40,341 bases of DNA from Chloroflexota bacterium (GTDB taxonomy: Bacteria; Chloroflexota; Anaerolineae; Ardenticatenales; JAADHH01): contig JAADHH010000025.1 in NCBI GenBank assembly GCA_013151955.1, positions 1-40,341 on the forward strand, written 5' to 3'. A program made the translations under genes and the position numbers. Positions 23,870-31,312 of this stretch are shown one piece after another. The notes beneath the pieces are model-generated. The model worked only from the letters and a program-made list of their open reading frames with translations, was not told the origin of the DNA and did not search any database. The first letter of the stretch is position 1. The number at the start of each line of letters is the position of its first letter.

Positions 23870-24224
23870 ATGTCTGCACTGGCCTTGCGTACGCTACCAT
23901 CTAGTGTCTCGCGTCCCATCTTATTTCAACTGCTAGACGAAGCGTTACTACTCAGGCCGGCCTCGGCGAGCAATGAATTGCCCGCCTGTTGTCGCGAAAC
24001 CCGTTGAAACGGGTTGCCGTTGTCCTTGAAATAGAAATAGTGCGTTTCAACGCACTTTACAGTATCAGACGGCGAATTCATTCGTCTGCTACTCAGGTGT
24101 TTCCGCGTACCCGCATCATGTACGTCGTCCCACTGGGCAGATCGAACCATCCACGCTGTCTGGCGACCCAGATCATGATCTGGAGCAAATTCGGATTGCG
24201 CTTGAAAGATTTCTCGCGTTGTAA
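23870..24224 (+). pseudogene. Disrupted small gene of unknown function
   Basis: A promoter (23803-23831) and an AAAGGA SD (about 23856-23861) precede an ATG at 23870. The frame encodes 45 residues (MSALALRTLPSSVSRPILFQ...) and then stops at 24007 inside a cluster of repeats. Past the repeats, another frame reads convincingly as a protein end (DPDHDLEQIRIALERFLAL, TAA at 24222-24224). The two frames differ by one. I infer that a small gene was interrupted by repeat insertion and frameshift. Alternatively, the 45-aa ORF is a functional small gene. No family recognised. Confidence 0.35.
23998..24088. repeat. Cluster of three short palindromes
   Basis: Three hairpins follow one another: AACCCGTT/AACGGGTT (23998-24015), AGTGCGTT/AACGCACT (24039-24056) and CAGACG/CGTCTG around CGAATTCATTCG (24066-24088). 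This looks like a compound intergenic repeat, and it splits the small gene described above. Confidence 0.6.
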
Positions 24225-24307
24225 AAGTACAGCCTATTCCAAACGATGAACGTTCCGTCGTCCGTTCTACGCTCATTATTCTGCGTTACGCCTGCCGTTA
24301 CCCCCCA

Positions 24308-24351
24308 GACACAAAGGCACGAAACATTCAAACTGATTGTTCTTTGCGTCT
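24308..24351. repeat. Short-word inverted pair in the 24225-24513 gap
   Basis: AGACACAAAG (24308-24317) is inverted as CTTTGCGTCT (24342-24351), one mismatch, within a stretch of CACGAA/CTTCGTG words. The rest of this 289-bp gap has no credible gene until the promoter at 24459. Confidence 0.45.
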
Positions 24352-24458
24352 TCGTGGCGTAGAGGTTTACCGGCCAGGACCTCCGCGCAAGAAAATGACG
24401 CGCACCCCATTCCGGAGCTTGCGGCGACCTGCTGTGCAAGCCCGTTCCGGCGACCGGC

Positions 24459-24487
24459 TTGACGACTCGCCCGCGTTCGGATACAAT
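24459..24487 (+). promoter_or_regulatory. Promoter of the small membrane protein operon
   Basis: TTGACG (24459-24464), a 17-bp spacer, TACAAT (24482-24487). The predicted start near 24494 leaves a short leader containing the SD of the 11-residue ORF. Confidence 0.65.
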
Positions 24488-24513
24488 AGGGGTACATCCT
24501 TGGAGGCGGTAGC

Positions 24514-24549
24514 ATGAAAAGCCACGCTGGCAACAGGAGCGAGCCATGA
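24514..24549 (+). CDS. Possible leader peptide MKSHAGNRSEP
   Basis: An 11-codon ORF with a good SD (GGAGGCGG about 10 nt upstream), placed directly after a promoter. Its stop overlaps the next start as ATGA (24546-24549). The layout suggests translational coupling or a short regulatory leader. The peptide shows no run of one amino acid that would mark a classical attenuator. Confidence 0.45.
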   Translation: MKSHAGNRSEP

Positions 24550-24848
24550 ACTCAGAGGCAATGGCAGCAGAAGATCAACGGTCGGGTCAGCCCCCATCAT
24601 CGAGCTGGCTATCTCGTTTGAGCGGGCCGGTGAAAGTCGGATTGTTTTTTGCCCTGCTGGCCATCACCATGTCTGTGGTTGGCCTGGTGCGCGACCCCAC
24701 CACGCCGGTCACTGCGCGCTCCCTCCTGATTGCGACCCTCATCTCCGGGGGGACCTGGGGTGTGGTCAGTTGGGCCATCGCCACAGCCGTGGTTGATGTC
24801 GAGCAAGATGTGGCCGAACGAGAGGACGACCCTCTCGAAGATGACTAG
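24546..24848 (+). CDS. Small membrane protein, unknown
   Basis: A 100-aa protein. A polar N-terminus (to about 28) is followed by two transmembrane helices (about 31-48 and 61-83) and an acidic C-tail ending DDPLEDD. It starts within the stop of an 11-residue ORF and carries an internal SD (ACAGGAG) ahead of its ATG. No family recognised. The next gene, also a small membrane protein, starts 27 nt after its stop, so the two may work together. Confidence 0.7.
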   Translation: MNSEAMAAEDQRSGQPPSSSWLSRLSGPVKVGLFFALLAITMSVVGLVRDPTTPVTARSLLIATLISGGTWGVVSWAIATAVVDVEQDVAEREDDPLEDD

Positions 24849-24875
24849 CCGGCACCGGAAGCGCGCGGGCCACAG

Positions 24876-25268
24876 ATGGCGAAGAAGACCTGTTTGCTCC
24901 TCGGTGCAACCGGCTTGCTAGCCGGCGGCGTTATCCTGTTCGTTGCTAACCTGCTGCATCGATACATCCCTGTGCTTGTCCCCCCTCTCCCATTTCTCTC
25001 GGGACTGTTTTTTCTTTTTTTCCTGGCTGTGGCCCTCCTGGAGATTCCGCTGATGCTGGTCGTGTTACGCCGTATGAAGCGTGCGTCACTCCAGCACCCC
25101 TCCAAAGCGTATTGCGGCCTGTCCATCTTCTTTGTCGCTTTTCCGGCCATCTATGCGAGTTTCTATCTGTTGCTGATCGGGTGGTTGGTGGGTTCACTGG
25201 CGATTGCGGCCACCAGCCTCTTACGTTTTGGGTTATTGCTTTTCGAGGGTAGGGAGGTGGCCGTGTGA
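24876..25268 (+). CDS. Small polytopic membrane protein, unknown
   Basis: A 130-aa hydrophobic protein with about four predicted helices (6-26, 36-65, 80-105, 105-125) and basic loops (RRMKRASLQ). Unrecognised. No strong SD is seen before the ATG. The C-terminus (LLFEGREVAV) overlaps the start of the HAD phosphatase (GTGTGA), so expression is linked to that gene. Confidence 0.7.
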   Translation: MAKKTCLLLGATGLLAGGVILFVANLLHRYIPVLVPPLPFLSGLFFLFFLAVALLEIPLMLVVLRRMKRASLQHPSKAYCGLSIFFVAFPAIYASFYLLLIGWLVGSLAIAATSLLRFGLLLFEGREVAV

Positions 25269-26065
25269 AACCACACAAGATTTCGGCCTGCGTGCTGGAT
25301 ATGGACGGCGTGTTGTATCTGGATGAGACGCCGCGTCCGGGGGCCGTGCAACTCTTGGCCTGTCTGCGCAGCCGGCAAGTCCCCTACGCCTACCTGACGA
25401 ACAACGCCAGCCGCTCGGCAGCGCAGTATGTGGCGCGGTTGAATGCACTGGGCCTGGACCGCGAGGCATCAGAGGCGCAGGTTATCACCTCGGCCCAGGT
25501 TGCCGTGGCCTGGCTGCACAAGAATTTCCCACGGAGCGCCCGCGTGCTCCTGGTGGGCGAACCTTCATTCCGCAATCTGCTGTTGCGGGAAGGCTTCGCC
25601 CTGACCGAAGCGCCTGACGCCGACGTGGTCGTCGTCGGCTTCGACACAGCGCTGACCTATGCAAAGCTGGCCGCTGCTTCATTGGCGATCCGGCGCGGCG
25701 CGCGCTTCATCGGCACCAATCCGGATACCACCTACCCCACGCCGGAAGGGTTGTTGCCGGGCACTGGCAGCATTCTGGCCGCCATCGAAGCAGCCACCGG
25801 CGTGCAACCCACGGTGATGGGCAAACCGCACCGCCCCCCCTTCGAGGAGGCCTTGCGGCGGCTGGCACAACCGGCCGGGCAGACGATCATGATTGGCGAC
25901 CGCCTGGAAACGGACATCGCCGGCGGGCAGGGCGCCGGCATGATCACCGGGTTCGTTCTGGGCGGCGCCTCGTCGGAGGCGGACCTGGCACAAAACCCGA
26001 TCCAGCCCGATTACGTATTTCAAGATGTAGAACACCTGGCACGCTGGTGTGAAGAGGTTTTTTGA
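25265..26065 (+). CDS. HAD-IIA family phosphatase (NagD/phosphoglycolate-like)
   Basis: A 266-aa HAD hydrolase. Motif I is DMDGVLYLDE (nucleophile and acid/base Asp near 12 and 14), motif II TNNASRS, a type IIA cap (about 75-180), the motif III Lys in VMGKPHRPPFEEA, and motif IV GDRLETDIAGG. It matches the family usually annotated as 4-nitrophenylphosphatase or glycerol-1-phosphate / phosphoglycolate phosphatase. The true substrate is unknown. GTG start with a GGGAGG SD, overlapping the preceding gene by 4 nt. Confidence 0.88.
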   Translation: MKPHKISACVLDMDGVLYLDETPRPGAVQLLACLRSRQVPYAYLTNNASRSAAQYVARLNALGLDREASEAQVITSAQVAVAWLHKNFPRSARVLLVGEPSFRNLLLREGFALTEAPDADVVVVGFDTALTYAKLAAASLAIRRGARFIGTNPDTTYPTPEGLLPGTGSILAAIEAATGVQPTVMGKPHRPPFEEALRRLAQPAGQTIMIGDRLETDIAGGQGAGMITGFVLGGASSEADLAQNPIQPDYVFQDVEHLARWCEEVF

Positions 26066-26089
26066 TTTGCGTGTGGAATGTAGTATAAT
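26062..26089 (+). promoter_or_regulatory. Promoter of the zinc metallopeptidase gene
   Basis: TTGATT (26062-26067), a 16-bp spacer, perfect TATAAT (26084-26089). The box starts at the HAD gene stop, so the metallopeptidase and rlmN can be expressed independently of the upstream genes. Confidence 0.65.
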
Positions 26090-26133
26090 TTAAGAGTAAC
26101 GTGTTTTGTTTTGGGTTGGGAGGTGGATGGAAA

Positions 26134-26826
26134 ATGTTTTTCTTTGACCCCATGTATTTTGTATTCGCTTTGCCGGCGCTATTGCTGGCTTTTTACGCGC
26201 AGATGAAGGTGAAGTCCTCTTATGCGAAGTATCTGAAGGTGCCCAACATGCGTGGCATCAACGGGGAGCAAGCTGCACGCAGTTTGCTATCTGCAAATGG
26301 CCTGGACTATGTGAACATCGAGGGCATTCCGGGGGAGTTGACCGACCATTATGACCCACGTTCGAAGACACTGCGCCTGTCGGCCGGCGTCGCCCGCAGC
26401 AGTTCCGTCGCCGCCGTAGGCATCGTGGCCCACGAGGTGGGTCACGCAGTGCAGGACGCCAAGGCGTACACACCGCTGCGTTTGCGTGCCGGGCTCGTGC
26501 CGGTCGTCAATCTCGGTTCCTGGCTGGGGCCGATCATCTTTCTGGCCGGCCTGTTCATGCAAAGCTCCAGCCTGGCCTGGATGGGCGTCATTCTCTTTGG
26601 CGGCACGGCCATCTTTGCGCTGGTGACCCTGCCGGTGGAACTGGATGCCAGTCGCCGCGCCCTGAAAATGTTGGAAACGAACGGGCTCGTTGGTGTACAA
26701 GATGCAAAGGGAGCCAAGTCCGTTCTCCAGGCAGCCGCGCTGACCTATGTCGCGGCCCTGGCCCAGGCATTGTCCACGCTGCTGTACTACGCACTGCTGG
26801 CCTCCGGTATGAGTCGGGATAACTGA
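26134..26826 (+). CDS. Membrane zinc metallopeptidase (YugP family)
   Basis: About 230 aa. An N-terminal helix (about 7-22) is followed by a zinc-binding HEVGH motif (100-104) in VAHEVGHAVQD, and then three hydrophobic segments. This matches the neutral zinc metallopeptidase YugP family, integral membrane proteins of unknown substrate. The ATG at 26134 has GGGAGGTGG at 7-nt spacing; the longer frame from 26101 would begin before that SD. rlmN starts 4 nt after its stop. Confidence 0.88.
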   Translation: MFFFDPMYFVFALPALLLAFYAQMKVKSSYAKYLKVPNMRGINGEQAARSLLSANGLDYVNIEGIPGELTDHYDPRSKTLRLSAGVARSSSVAAVGIVAHEVGHAVQDAKAYTPLRLRAGLVPVVNLGSWLGPIIFLAGLFMQSSSLAWMGVILFGGTAIFALVTLPVELDASRRALKMLETNGLVGVQDAKGAKSVLQAAALTYVAALAQALSTLLYYALLASGMSRDN

Positions 26827-26830
26827 GAGC

Positions 26831-27913
26831 GTGGCTGAACCCGCGCGAAGCATCTATAACCTGACGTATGATCAGCTTTCGGAACGGCTCGCCGATTGGG
26901 GCGAGCCGTCCTTTCGTGTGCAACAGGTCTGGCAATGGCTCTACCAATCGCTGGTCACGGAGACAGAGGCGATGCGGAACATCCCCCTGGCCCTGCGCCG
27001 GCGGCTGGAAGAGGACTTGGGCATGGGCGCACTCAGACCCGTGCGTACGATTGCGTCGCAGGATCAAGCGACCAAAAAGTGGTTGTTCGAACTGGCCGAT
27101 GGGGAGACCATCGAGACTGTGTTGATGCAATATCGCCGGCGTCGCACGGCCTGCATCTCTGCACAGGTGGGGTGCGCATTCGCTTGCGCTTTTTGCGCAA
27201 CGGGGCAGATGGGCTTGCATCGTAACCTGACCGCCGGAGAGATCGTGCAACAGGTCTTGGTTGTCGAGCGGTTTCTGCGCGAAGAGGGGGAAGAGAAGCA
27301 GCGCCAGCTCACGAACATCGTTTTCATGGGGATGGGGGAGCCGTTGGCCAATTACCGGGCGACCTTACAGGCCGTCCGCACCCTGCATGATCCCCGTGGT
27401 CTGGCTTTTGCCGGCCGCCGCATCACGCTCTCCACGGTCGGATTGGTGCCGGCGATGCGCAGGCTGGCGGACGAAGGGCTGGAACTTGGCCTGGCCATCT
27501 CGCTGCACGCCCCCGGCGATGAACTTCGTGACCGGCTCGTGCCCATCAACCGGCAGTTTCCGCTCGCCCAACTGATGGACGCTTGCCGGAACTACGCAAA
27601 CAAGACCGGGCGGCGACTGACCTTTGAATATACGTTGATTCGGGATGTGAACGACGGTCATGAACAGGCCCGCCAACTTGTCCAGCGGTTACGGGGCTTG
27701 CTGTGCCATCTGAATATCATTCCCCTTAACCCTGTTTCAGATCGCGCTTTTCAGCCGCCGGCGCGCGCGCAAGTTGATGCGTTTCGACAGATTCTCGAAA
27801 GGGGCGGCATCTCCGTGACCGTCCGAATGCGGCGCGGAATTGATATCCAGGCCGGCTGTGGCCAATTACGGTCGCCCCCTCCTACTAGACATCAGAGACG
27901 GAATGCGGTATAA
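26831..27913 (+). CDS. rlmN: 23S rRNA (adenine2503-C2)-methyltransferase RlmN
   Basis: A 360-aa radical SAM enzyme that methylates A2503 of 23S rRNA and A37 of some tRNAs. The cluster motif CxxxCxxC is C115-C119-C122 (CAFACAFC). GMGEPLANY near 172, and a conserved C-terminal Cys near 343 (IDIQAGCGQL) that forms the methylated intermediate; a second reactive Cys is expected in the N-terminal half of the same family. GTG start with only a weak SD, as expected if coupled to the metallopeptidase. It ends 6 bp from convergent rpmB. Confidence 0.95.
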   Translation: MAEPARSIYNLTYDQLSERLADWGEPSFRVQQVWQWLYQSLVTETEAMRNIPLALRRRLEEDLGMGALRPVRTIASQDQATKKWLFELADGETIETVLMQYRRRRTACISAQVGCAFACAFCATGQMGLHRNLTAGEIVQQVLVVERFLREEGEEKQRQLTNIVFMGMGEPLANYRATLQAVRTLHDPRGLAFAGRRITLSTVGLVPAMRRLADEGLELGLAISLHAPGDELRDRLVPINRQFPLAQLMDACRNYANKTGRRLTFEYTLIRDVNDGHEQARQLVQRLRGLLCHLNIIPLNPVSDRAFQPPARAQVDAFRQILERGGISVTVRMRRGIDIQAGCGQLRSPPPTRHQRRNAV

Positions 27914-27919
27914 TGGGGA

Positions 27920-28108
27920 TCAGCTACGGGCTGCTTTGTGTACGGAACGTAAGCAACGGGTGCAAATTCGAACGCGTTGGGGTTGTCCTTGCAAATAGAC
28001 CGTAGCCTTTTGGATATTGGGTTGCCAACGTCGTTTTGTATGGTTCATTGCGTGACTGACGTTGTTTCCTGAAAGCGGCCCCTTGCCGCAAATTTGACAC
28101 TTTGCCAT
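27920..28108 (-). CDS. rpmB: 50S ribosomal protein L28
   Basis: 62 aa. It contains CxxC pairs at both ends (CQICGKGP and CTRCLRS), the zinc-type form of bL28, plus the usual NNVSHAMNHTKRRWQPN core. A strong AGGAGG SD precedes the ATG. It is transcribed divergently from the Asp23/FakA genes, a neighbourhood conserved in Firmicutes and seen here too. Confidence 0.96.
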   Translation of the reverse strand: MAKCQICGKGPLSGNNVSHAMNHTKRRWQPNIQKATVYLQGQPQRVRICTRCLRSVHKAARS

Positions 28109-28209
28109 GTTTCGTGTTTCCTCCTGCGAACGTACGGGACATGCAAGCCCGATGTTTTCTCAACTGTGCATAGAAACGTGCTGGCGGATGAACGCCCAAA
28201 CAATTTGCT

Positions 28210-28238
28210 ATCATAACATACTCGGTGATTTTTCGCAA
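28210..28238 (-). promoter_or_regulatory. Promoter of rpmB
   Basis: On the minus strand, TTGCGA (28233-28238), a 17-bp spacer ending in TGT (extended -10), then TATGAT (28210-28215). The leader is about 95 nt, long enough for regulation, though no known L28 operator is recognised. Confidence 0.5.
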
Positions 28239-28257
28239 ACGAAGAGGATTTGTTCGC

Positions 28258-28647
28258 GTGCTTAAAGAAAAAACAGCTTTGGGGACAATTGTTATTACCC
28301 GTACGGCGGTAGCTTCCTTGTCTGCCCAGGCTGTGTTGGAATGTTACGGGGTGGCGGAGATGGCCCAGCCCGGTCTGCGCGAGCGGGTGATGGAGCGTTT
28401 TCAGCGAGATACCACCCAAAAGGGCATCATTGTTCGTCAATTGGACAGAGCGATTGCCCTGGACCTATACGTGGTTCTGGCGCACGGCGTACGCATCTCC
28501 GAAGTCGCGCAAAATATCGTTGAGAAGGTAAAGTTTTCGGTAGAACGTGCTACAGGCTTCGCCGTTTCGGAGGTGGAAGTTCATGTACAGGGGTTGCAAG
28601 ACAAACAACCAGGCAAGGACGCTGTATGGCAAGGGGGGGCTGAATAG
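28258..28647 (+). CDS. Asp23/Gls24 family envelope stress response protein
   Basis: About 129 aa. A DUF322 / Asp23 domain with the opening LGTIVITRTAVASLSAQAVLECYGVAEM and the central DLYVVLAHGVRISEVAQNI. In Firmicutes (YloU) it is a small membrane-associated protein encoded just before the FakA homologue, the same order as here. The GTG at 28258 has an AAGAGGA SD 9 nt upstream, whereas the earlier GTG at 28225 has none. The stop abuts the fakA region. Confidence 0.88.
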   Translation: MLKEKTALGTIVITRTAVASLSAQAVLECYGVAEMAQPGLRERVMERFQRDTTQKGIIVRQLDRAIALDLYVVLAHGVRISEVAQNIVEKVKFSVERATGFAVSEVEVHVQGLQDKQPGKDAVWQGGAE

Positions 28648-28671
28648 TTGACATCTGAAAAGGAGAATGCC

Positions 28672-30324
28672 TTGCCCGTAACGACAGACGCGGTGACGAA
28701 GGTGAAAGCCCCGCTCAAGGATTGTGACGGCCAACTGCTGAAGCGGATGTTTGAAGCAAGCACCACTTGGCTGGACGCCAACAGCCAGGCCATCAACGCC
28801 CTGAACGTTTTCCCTGTGCCGGACGGAGATACGGGTACGAACATGCTGTTGACCATGCGGTCGGCGATCAAGGAGGTGGCCACCTCCCCGGAACATTCCG
28901 TTGCCCAGATCGCACACGCCGTGGCTCAGGGAGCTTTGATGGGCGCACGTGGAAACTCCGGGGTCATTCTTTCGCAGATTTTGCGCGGCTTTGCTCGTGG
29001 ACTCGATCAAACCGATAAAATGCGCGCCTGCGACTTTGCCAAAGCGTTGCGTCTGGCAGCCGATACAGCGTACCAGGCCGTGATCAAACCTGTGGAGGGC
29101 ACGATCCTGACGGTGATCGAAGACATGGCCCAGGCTGCCCATCGCGTGGCCGACGAGAACGACGACTTGTATAGCGTCTGGGAAGGGGCTGTGGAAGCCG
29201 CCCGGCACTCCGTGGCCCGCACGCCGCAGCTCCTGCCCGTTTTGCGCGATGCCGGTGTGGTGGATGCCGGCGGCCAGGGCCTCTTCGTTGTTTTCGACGG
29301 AGCCTTGCGATTCTTGCGCGGCGAATCGATAGACGCCGCCACCCAGGCCAGCGAGCCGGAGAGCGAAGCGCATTTCCTGGCCAGCGAGAGCTATGGATAT
29401 GACATCCAGTTCCTCCTGCGGGGCAAAGACCTGGACGTGGATGTCGTCCGGGCCAAGATCGACAGCATGGGAGAATCAACCCTGGTTGTTGGGGATAGCA
29501 GCCTGATCAAGGTACACGTTCACGCACCCAACCCGGGACCTGTCATCCAATATGCAGCCGACCTGGGGCCGCTGAGCAAAGTGATCATCGAAAACATGGA
29601 TGAGCAGTATCAAGACTTTATGCTGGGTACGGCGGCAACGCCCAGCCAGAGTGCTGCGCTGGAACTGACCGACATCGCGACGGTAGCCGTTGTACCCGGA
29701 GAGGGATTGCGCCAGGTGTTCGAGAGTTTGGGGGTAACAGCAGTCGTCCCCGGCGGCCAATCCATGAACCCCAGCACAGAAGAATTGCTGCGAGCCATCG
29801 ACGAAGTCTCTTCCGACCAGGTCATTTTGCTCCCCAACAACCGGAATGTCATCCTGGCGGCCAACCAGGCACAATCTCTTTCCCAGAAACAGGTTGCCGT
29901 TGTTCCAACCCAAACCATTCCCCAAGGAATCTGCGCCTTGGTTTCATTCAAATATCAGGCCGACCTGAATGCCAATGCGCAAGCCATGGAACGAGCAATG
30001 GGTGAGATTCAAACCGGGGAGATCACCAAAGCCGTACGGTCCACGCGCGTGGATGGCATGCAGGTGGAAAAGGGCGAATACATGGCCCTGCTCAACGGCA
30101 CACTCGCTGCCGCCGGCGCCAGCATGGAGGGTGTCGTGAATGAAATGTTGCGGCAGTTGGGAGCAGAAGATTACGAACTCCTCACCCTTTACTATGGCGA
30201 CGAGGTCACGGCCAGCGAGGCCGAAGATTTGGCCGGTGTGATCCAGTCGCAGTACCCGGACCAGGAAGTGGAACTGGTAGACGGGGGACAACCTTTGTAC
30301 CCCTACATTATTTCGGTCGAGTGA
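28672..30324 (+). CDS. fakA: Fatty acid kinase subunit FakA (DAK/DhaL-DegV type)
   Basis: About 550 aa. A DhaL-type nucleotide-binding domain comes first (VPDGDTGTN near residues 49-57, GARGNSGVILSQ), then a middle region and a C-terminal domain. It phosphorylates fatty acids bound to FakB (DegV) proteins, feeding exogenous acyl chains into phospholipid synthesis. The TTG at 28672 has AAAGGAG at 6 nt; an earlier TTG at 28648 directly follows the previous stop with only a G-run, so it is less likely. Two degV genes follow, which supports the kinase role. Confidence 0.9.
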   Translation: MPVTTDAVTKVKAPLKDCDGQLLKRMFEASTTWLDANSQAINALNVFPVPDGDTGTNMLLTMRSAIKEVATSPEHSVAQIAHAVAQGALMGARGNSGVILSQILRGFARGLDQTDKMRACDFAKALRLAADTAYQAVIKPVEGTILTVIEDMAQAAHRVADENDDLYSVWEGAVEAARHSVARTPQLLPVLRDAGVVDAGGQGLFVVFDGALRFLRGESIDAATQASEPESEAHFLASESYGYDIQFLLRGKDLDVDVVRAKIDSMGESTLVVGDSSLIKVHVHAPNPGPVIQYAADLGPLSKVIIENMDEQYQDFMLGTAATPSQSAALELTDIATVAVVPGEGLRQVFESLGVTAVVPGGQSMNPSTEELLRAIDEVSSDQVILLPNNRNVILAANQAQSLSQKQVAVVPTQTIPQGICALVSFKYQADLNANAQAMERAMGEIQTGEITKAVRSTRVDGMQVEKGEYMALLNGTLAAAGASMEGVVNEMLRQLGAEDYELLTLYYGDEVTASEAEDLAGVIQSQYPDQEVELVDGGQPLYPYIISVE

Positions 30325-30334
30325 TTTTTCAATT

Positions 30335-30374
30335 AGAAGTTCAACTTCTCCAAGAAGTTGAACTTCTTGGAGAG
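30335..30374. repeat. Dispersed hairpin repeat, family A copy 3, with alternative folding
   Basis: AGAAGTTCAACTTCT (30335-30349) is perfectly inverted at 30353-30367. An overlapping stem (30346-30359 with 30361-30374; one G-U, 1-nt centre) uses the same right arm, so the two hairpins exclude each other. It lies between fakA and the first degV gene. Confidence 0.7.
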
Positions 30375-30436
30375 AGAACTTCTGAGGAACTTATTCTTAA
30401 ACGCTTACTTGGGGATCAGATATCAGGAGCAAGCAG

Positions 30437-31303
30437 ATGGCTCAACAACCTCTTATCGTAACAGATAGTGCAGCCGACCTGCCCCCTGAGGTGGTAGAAG
30501 CACTGGGGATTACGGTCATTCCCCTAAATCTACACCTCAACTCGCAAATCTATCGAGATGGTGTAGATATTTCTTGTGACGACTTGTTTTCTAAGGCGCG
30601 GAATGCACAAGCTATTCCCAGCTTGTCTGCGCCTGCTGTGAAAAAGTTTTATCAAACATACAGCAAACTGGGCCAGCAAGCCGAAGAGATCATCTCCATA
30701 CACCATTCCTCCCGGCTGAGTCTGACCGTGGAACGCGCCCAACAGGCGGCGATCTCCATGGTGGGCCAGTCGCGCGTGATGGTTGTCGACTCTTTGCTAA
30801 CTACTGTGGGATTGGGTATGTTGGTCGTCGCCGCTGCAGAAGCAGCACGTGCCGGCGAAAGTGCGGACAGCATCCTTCGCTTGTTGCGGGATATGATTTC
30901 TCACATTTATCTGGTACTCTTCGTCGAATCTCTGGGCTATCTGGAACGCGACGGTCGCATCCGGGAAGCGCAGTCCATTCTGGGCACGATGCTCAATATC
31001 AAGCCTCTGCTCATCATGGAAGATGGCGAGATTGAACCAATGGAGAAAGTGCGGACACGTTCGCGGGGCTTGGACAAACTGGCCGAGTTCGTTTCCGAGT
31101 TTACGCGCATAGAGCGTCTGGTGATCATCCACAAACAGGGTATTCCCAAGGAGATCCAGGGGGTAATCGAACGGGTGGATGCCGTGAAACCCGGGGTACC
31201 GATAGAAATCGCCAACTATGGTTCCGCACTGGCCACTCACGTGGGAATGGATGCACTGGGCATCGTCATTTACGAAGGACAAACGGGGCCAGAACTCTGG
31301 TAG
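30437..31303 (+). CDS. DegV family protein (FakB-like fatty acid-binding subunit)
   Basis: 288 aa. The N-terminus IVTDSAADLPPEVVEALGITVIPL is typical DegV. The lipid-binding middle includes SIHHSSRLSLT (the usual SGTYQSA-type helix start is altered) and a C-terminal domain with RDGRIREAQSILGTMLNIKPLL. FakB proteins present a bound fatty acid to FakA. SD CAGGAG. It is 112 bp after fakA with a hairpin repeat between, and 9 bp before a second degV. Confidence 0.9.
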   Translation: MAQQPLIVTDSAADLPPEVVEALGITVIPLNLHLNSQIYRDGVDISCDDLFSKARNAQAIPSLSAPAVKKFYQTYSKLGQQAEEIISIHHSSRLSLTVERAQQAAISMVGQSRVMVVDSLLTTVGLGMLVVAAAEAARAGESADSILRLLRDMISHIYLVLFVESLGYLERDGRIREAQSILGTMLNIKPLLIMEDGEIEPMEKVRTRSRGLDKLAEFVSEFTRIERLVIIHKQGIPKEIQGVIERVDAVKPGVPIEIANYGSALATHVGMDALGIVIYEGQTGPELW

Positions 31304-31312
31304 GAAGACGCC

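Noticed and set aside
23926-24276. 116-codon minus-strand frame in the degenerate region
   Set aside because: It mainly translates the palindrome cluster and has no SD; the plus-strand remnant with promoter and SD explains the region better.
26101-26133. N-terminal extension of the zinc metallopeptidase from 26101
   Set aside because: That start precedes the evident SD (GGGAGGTGG), lies next to the predicted transcription start and adds residues unlike the family.
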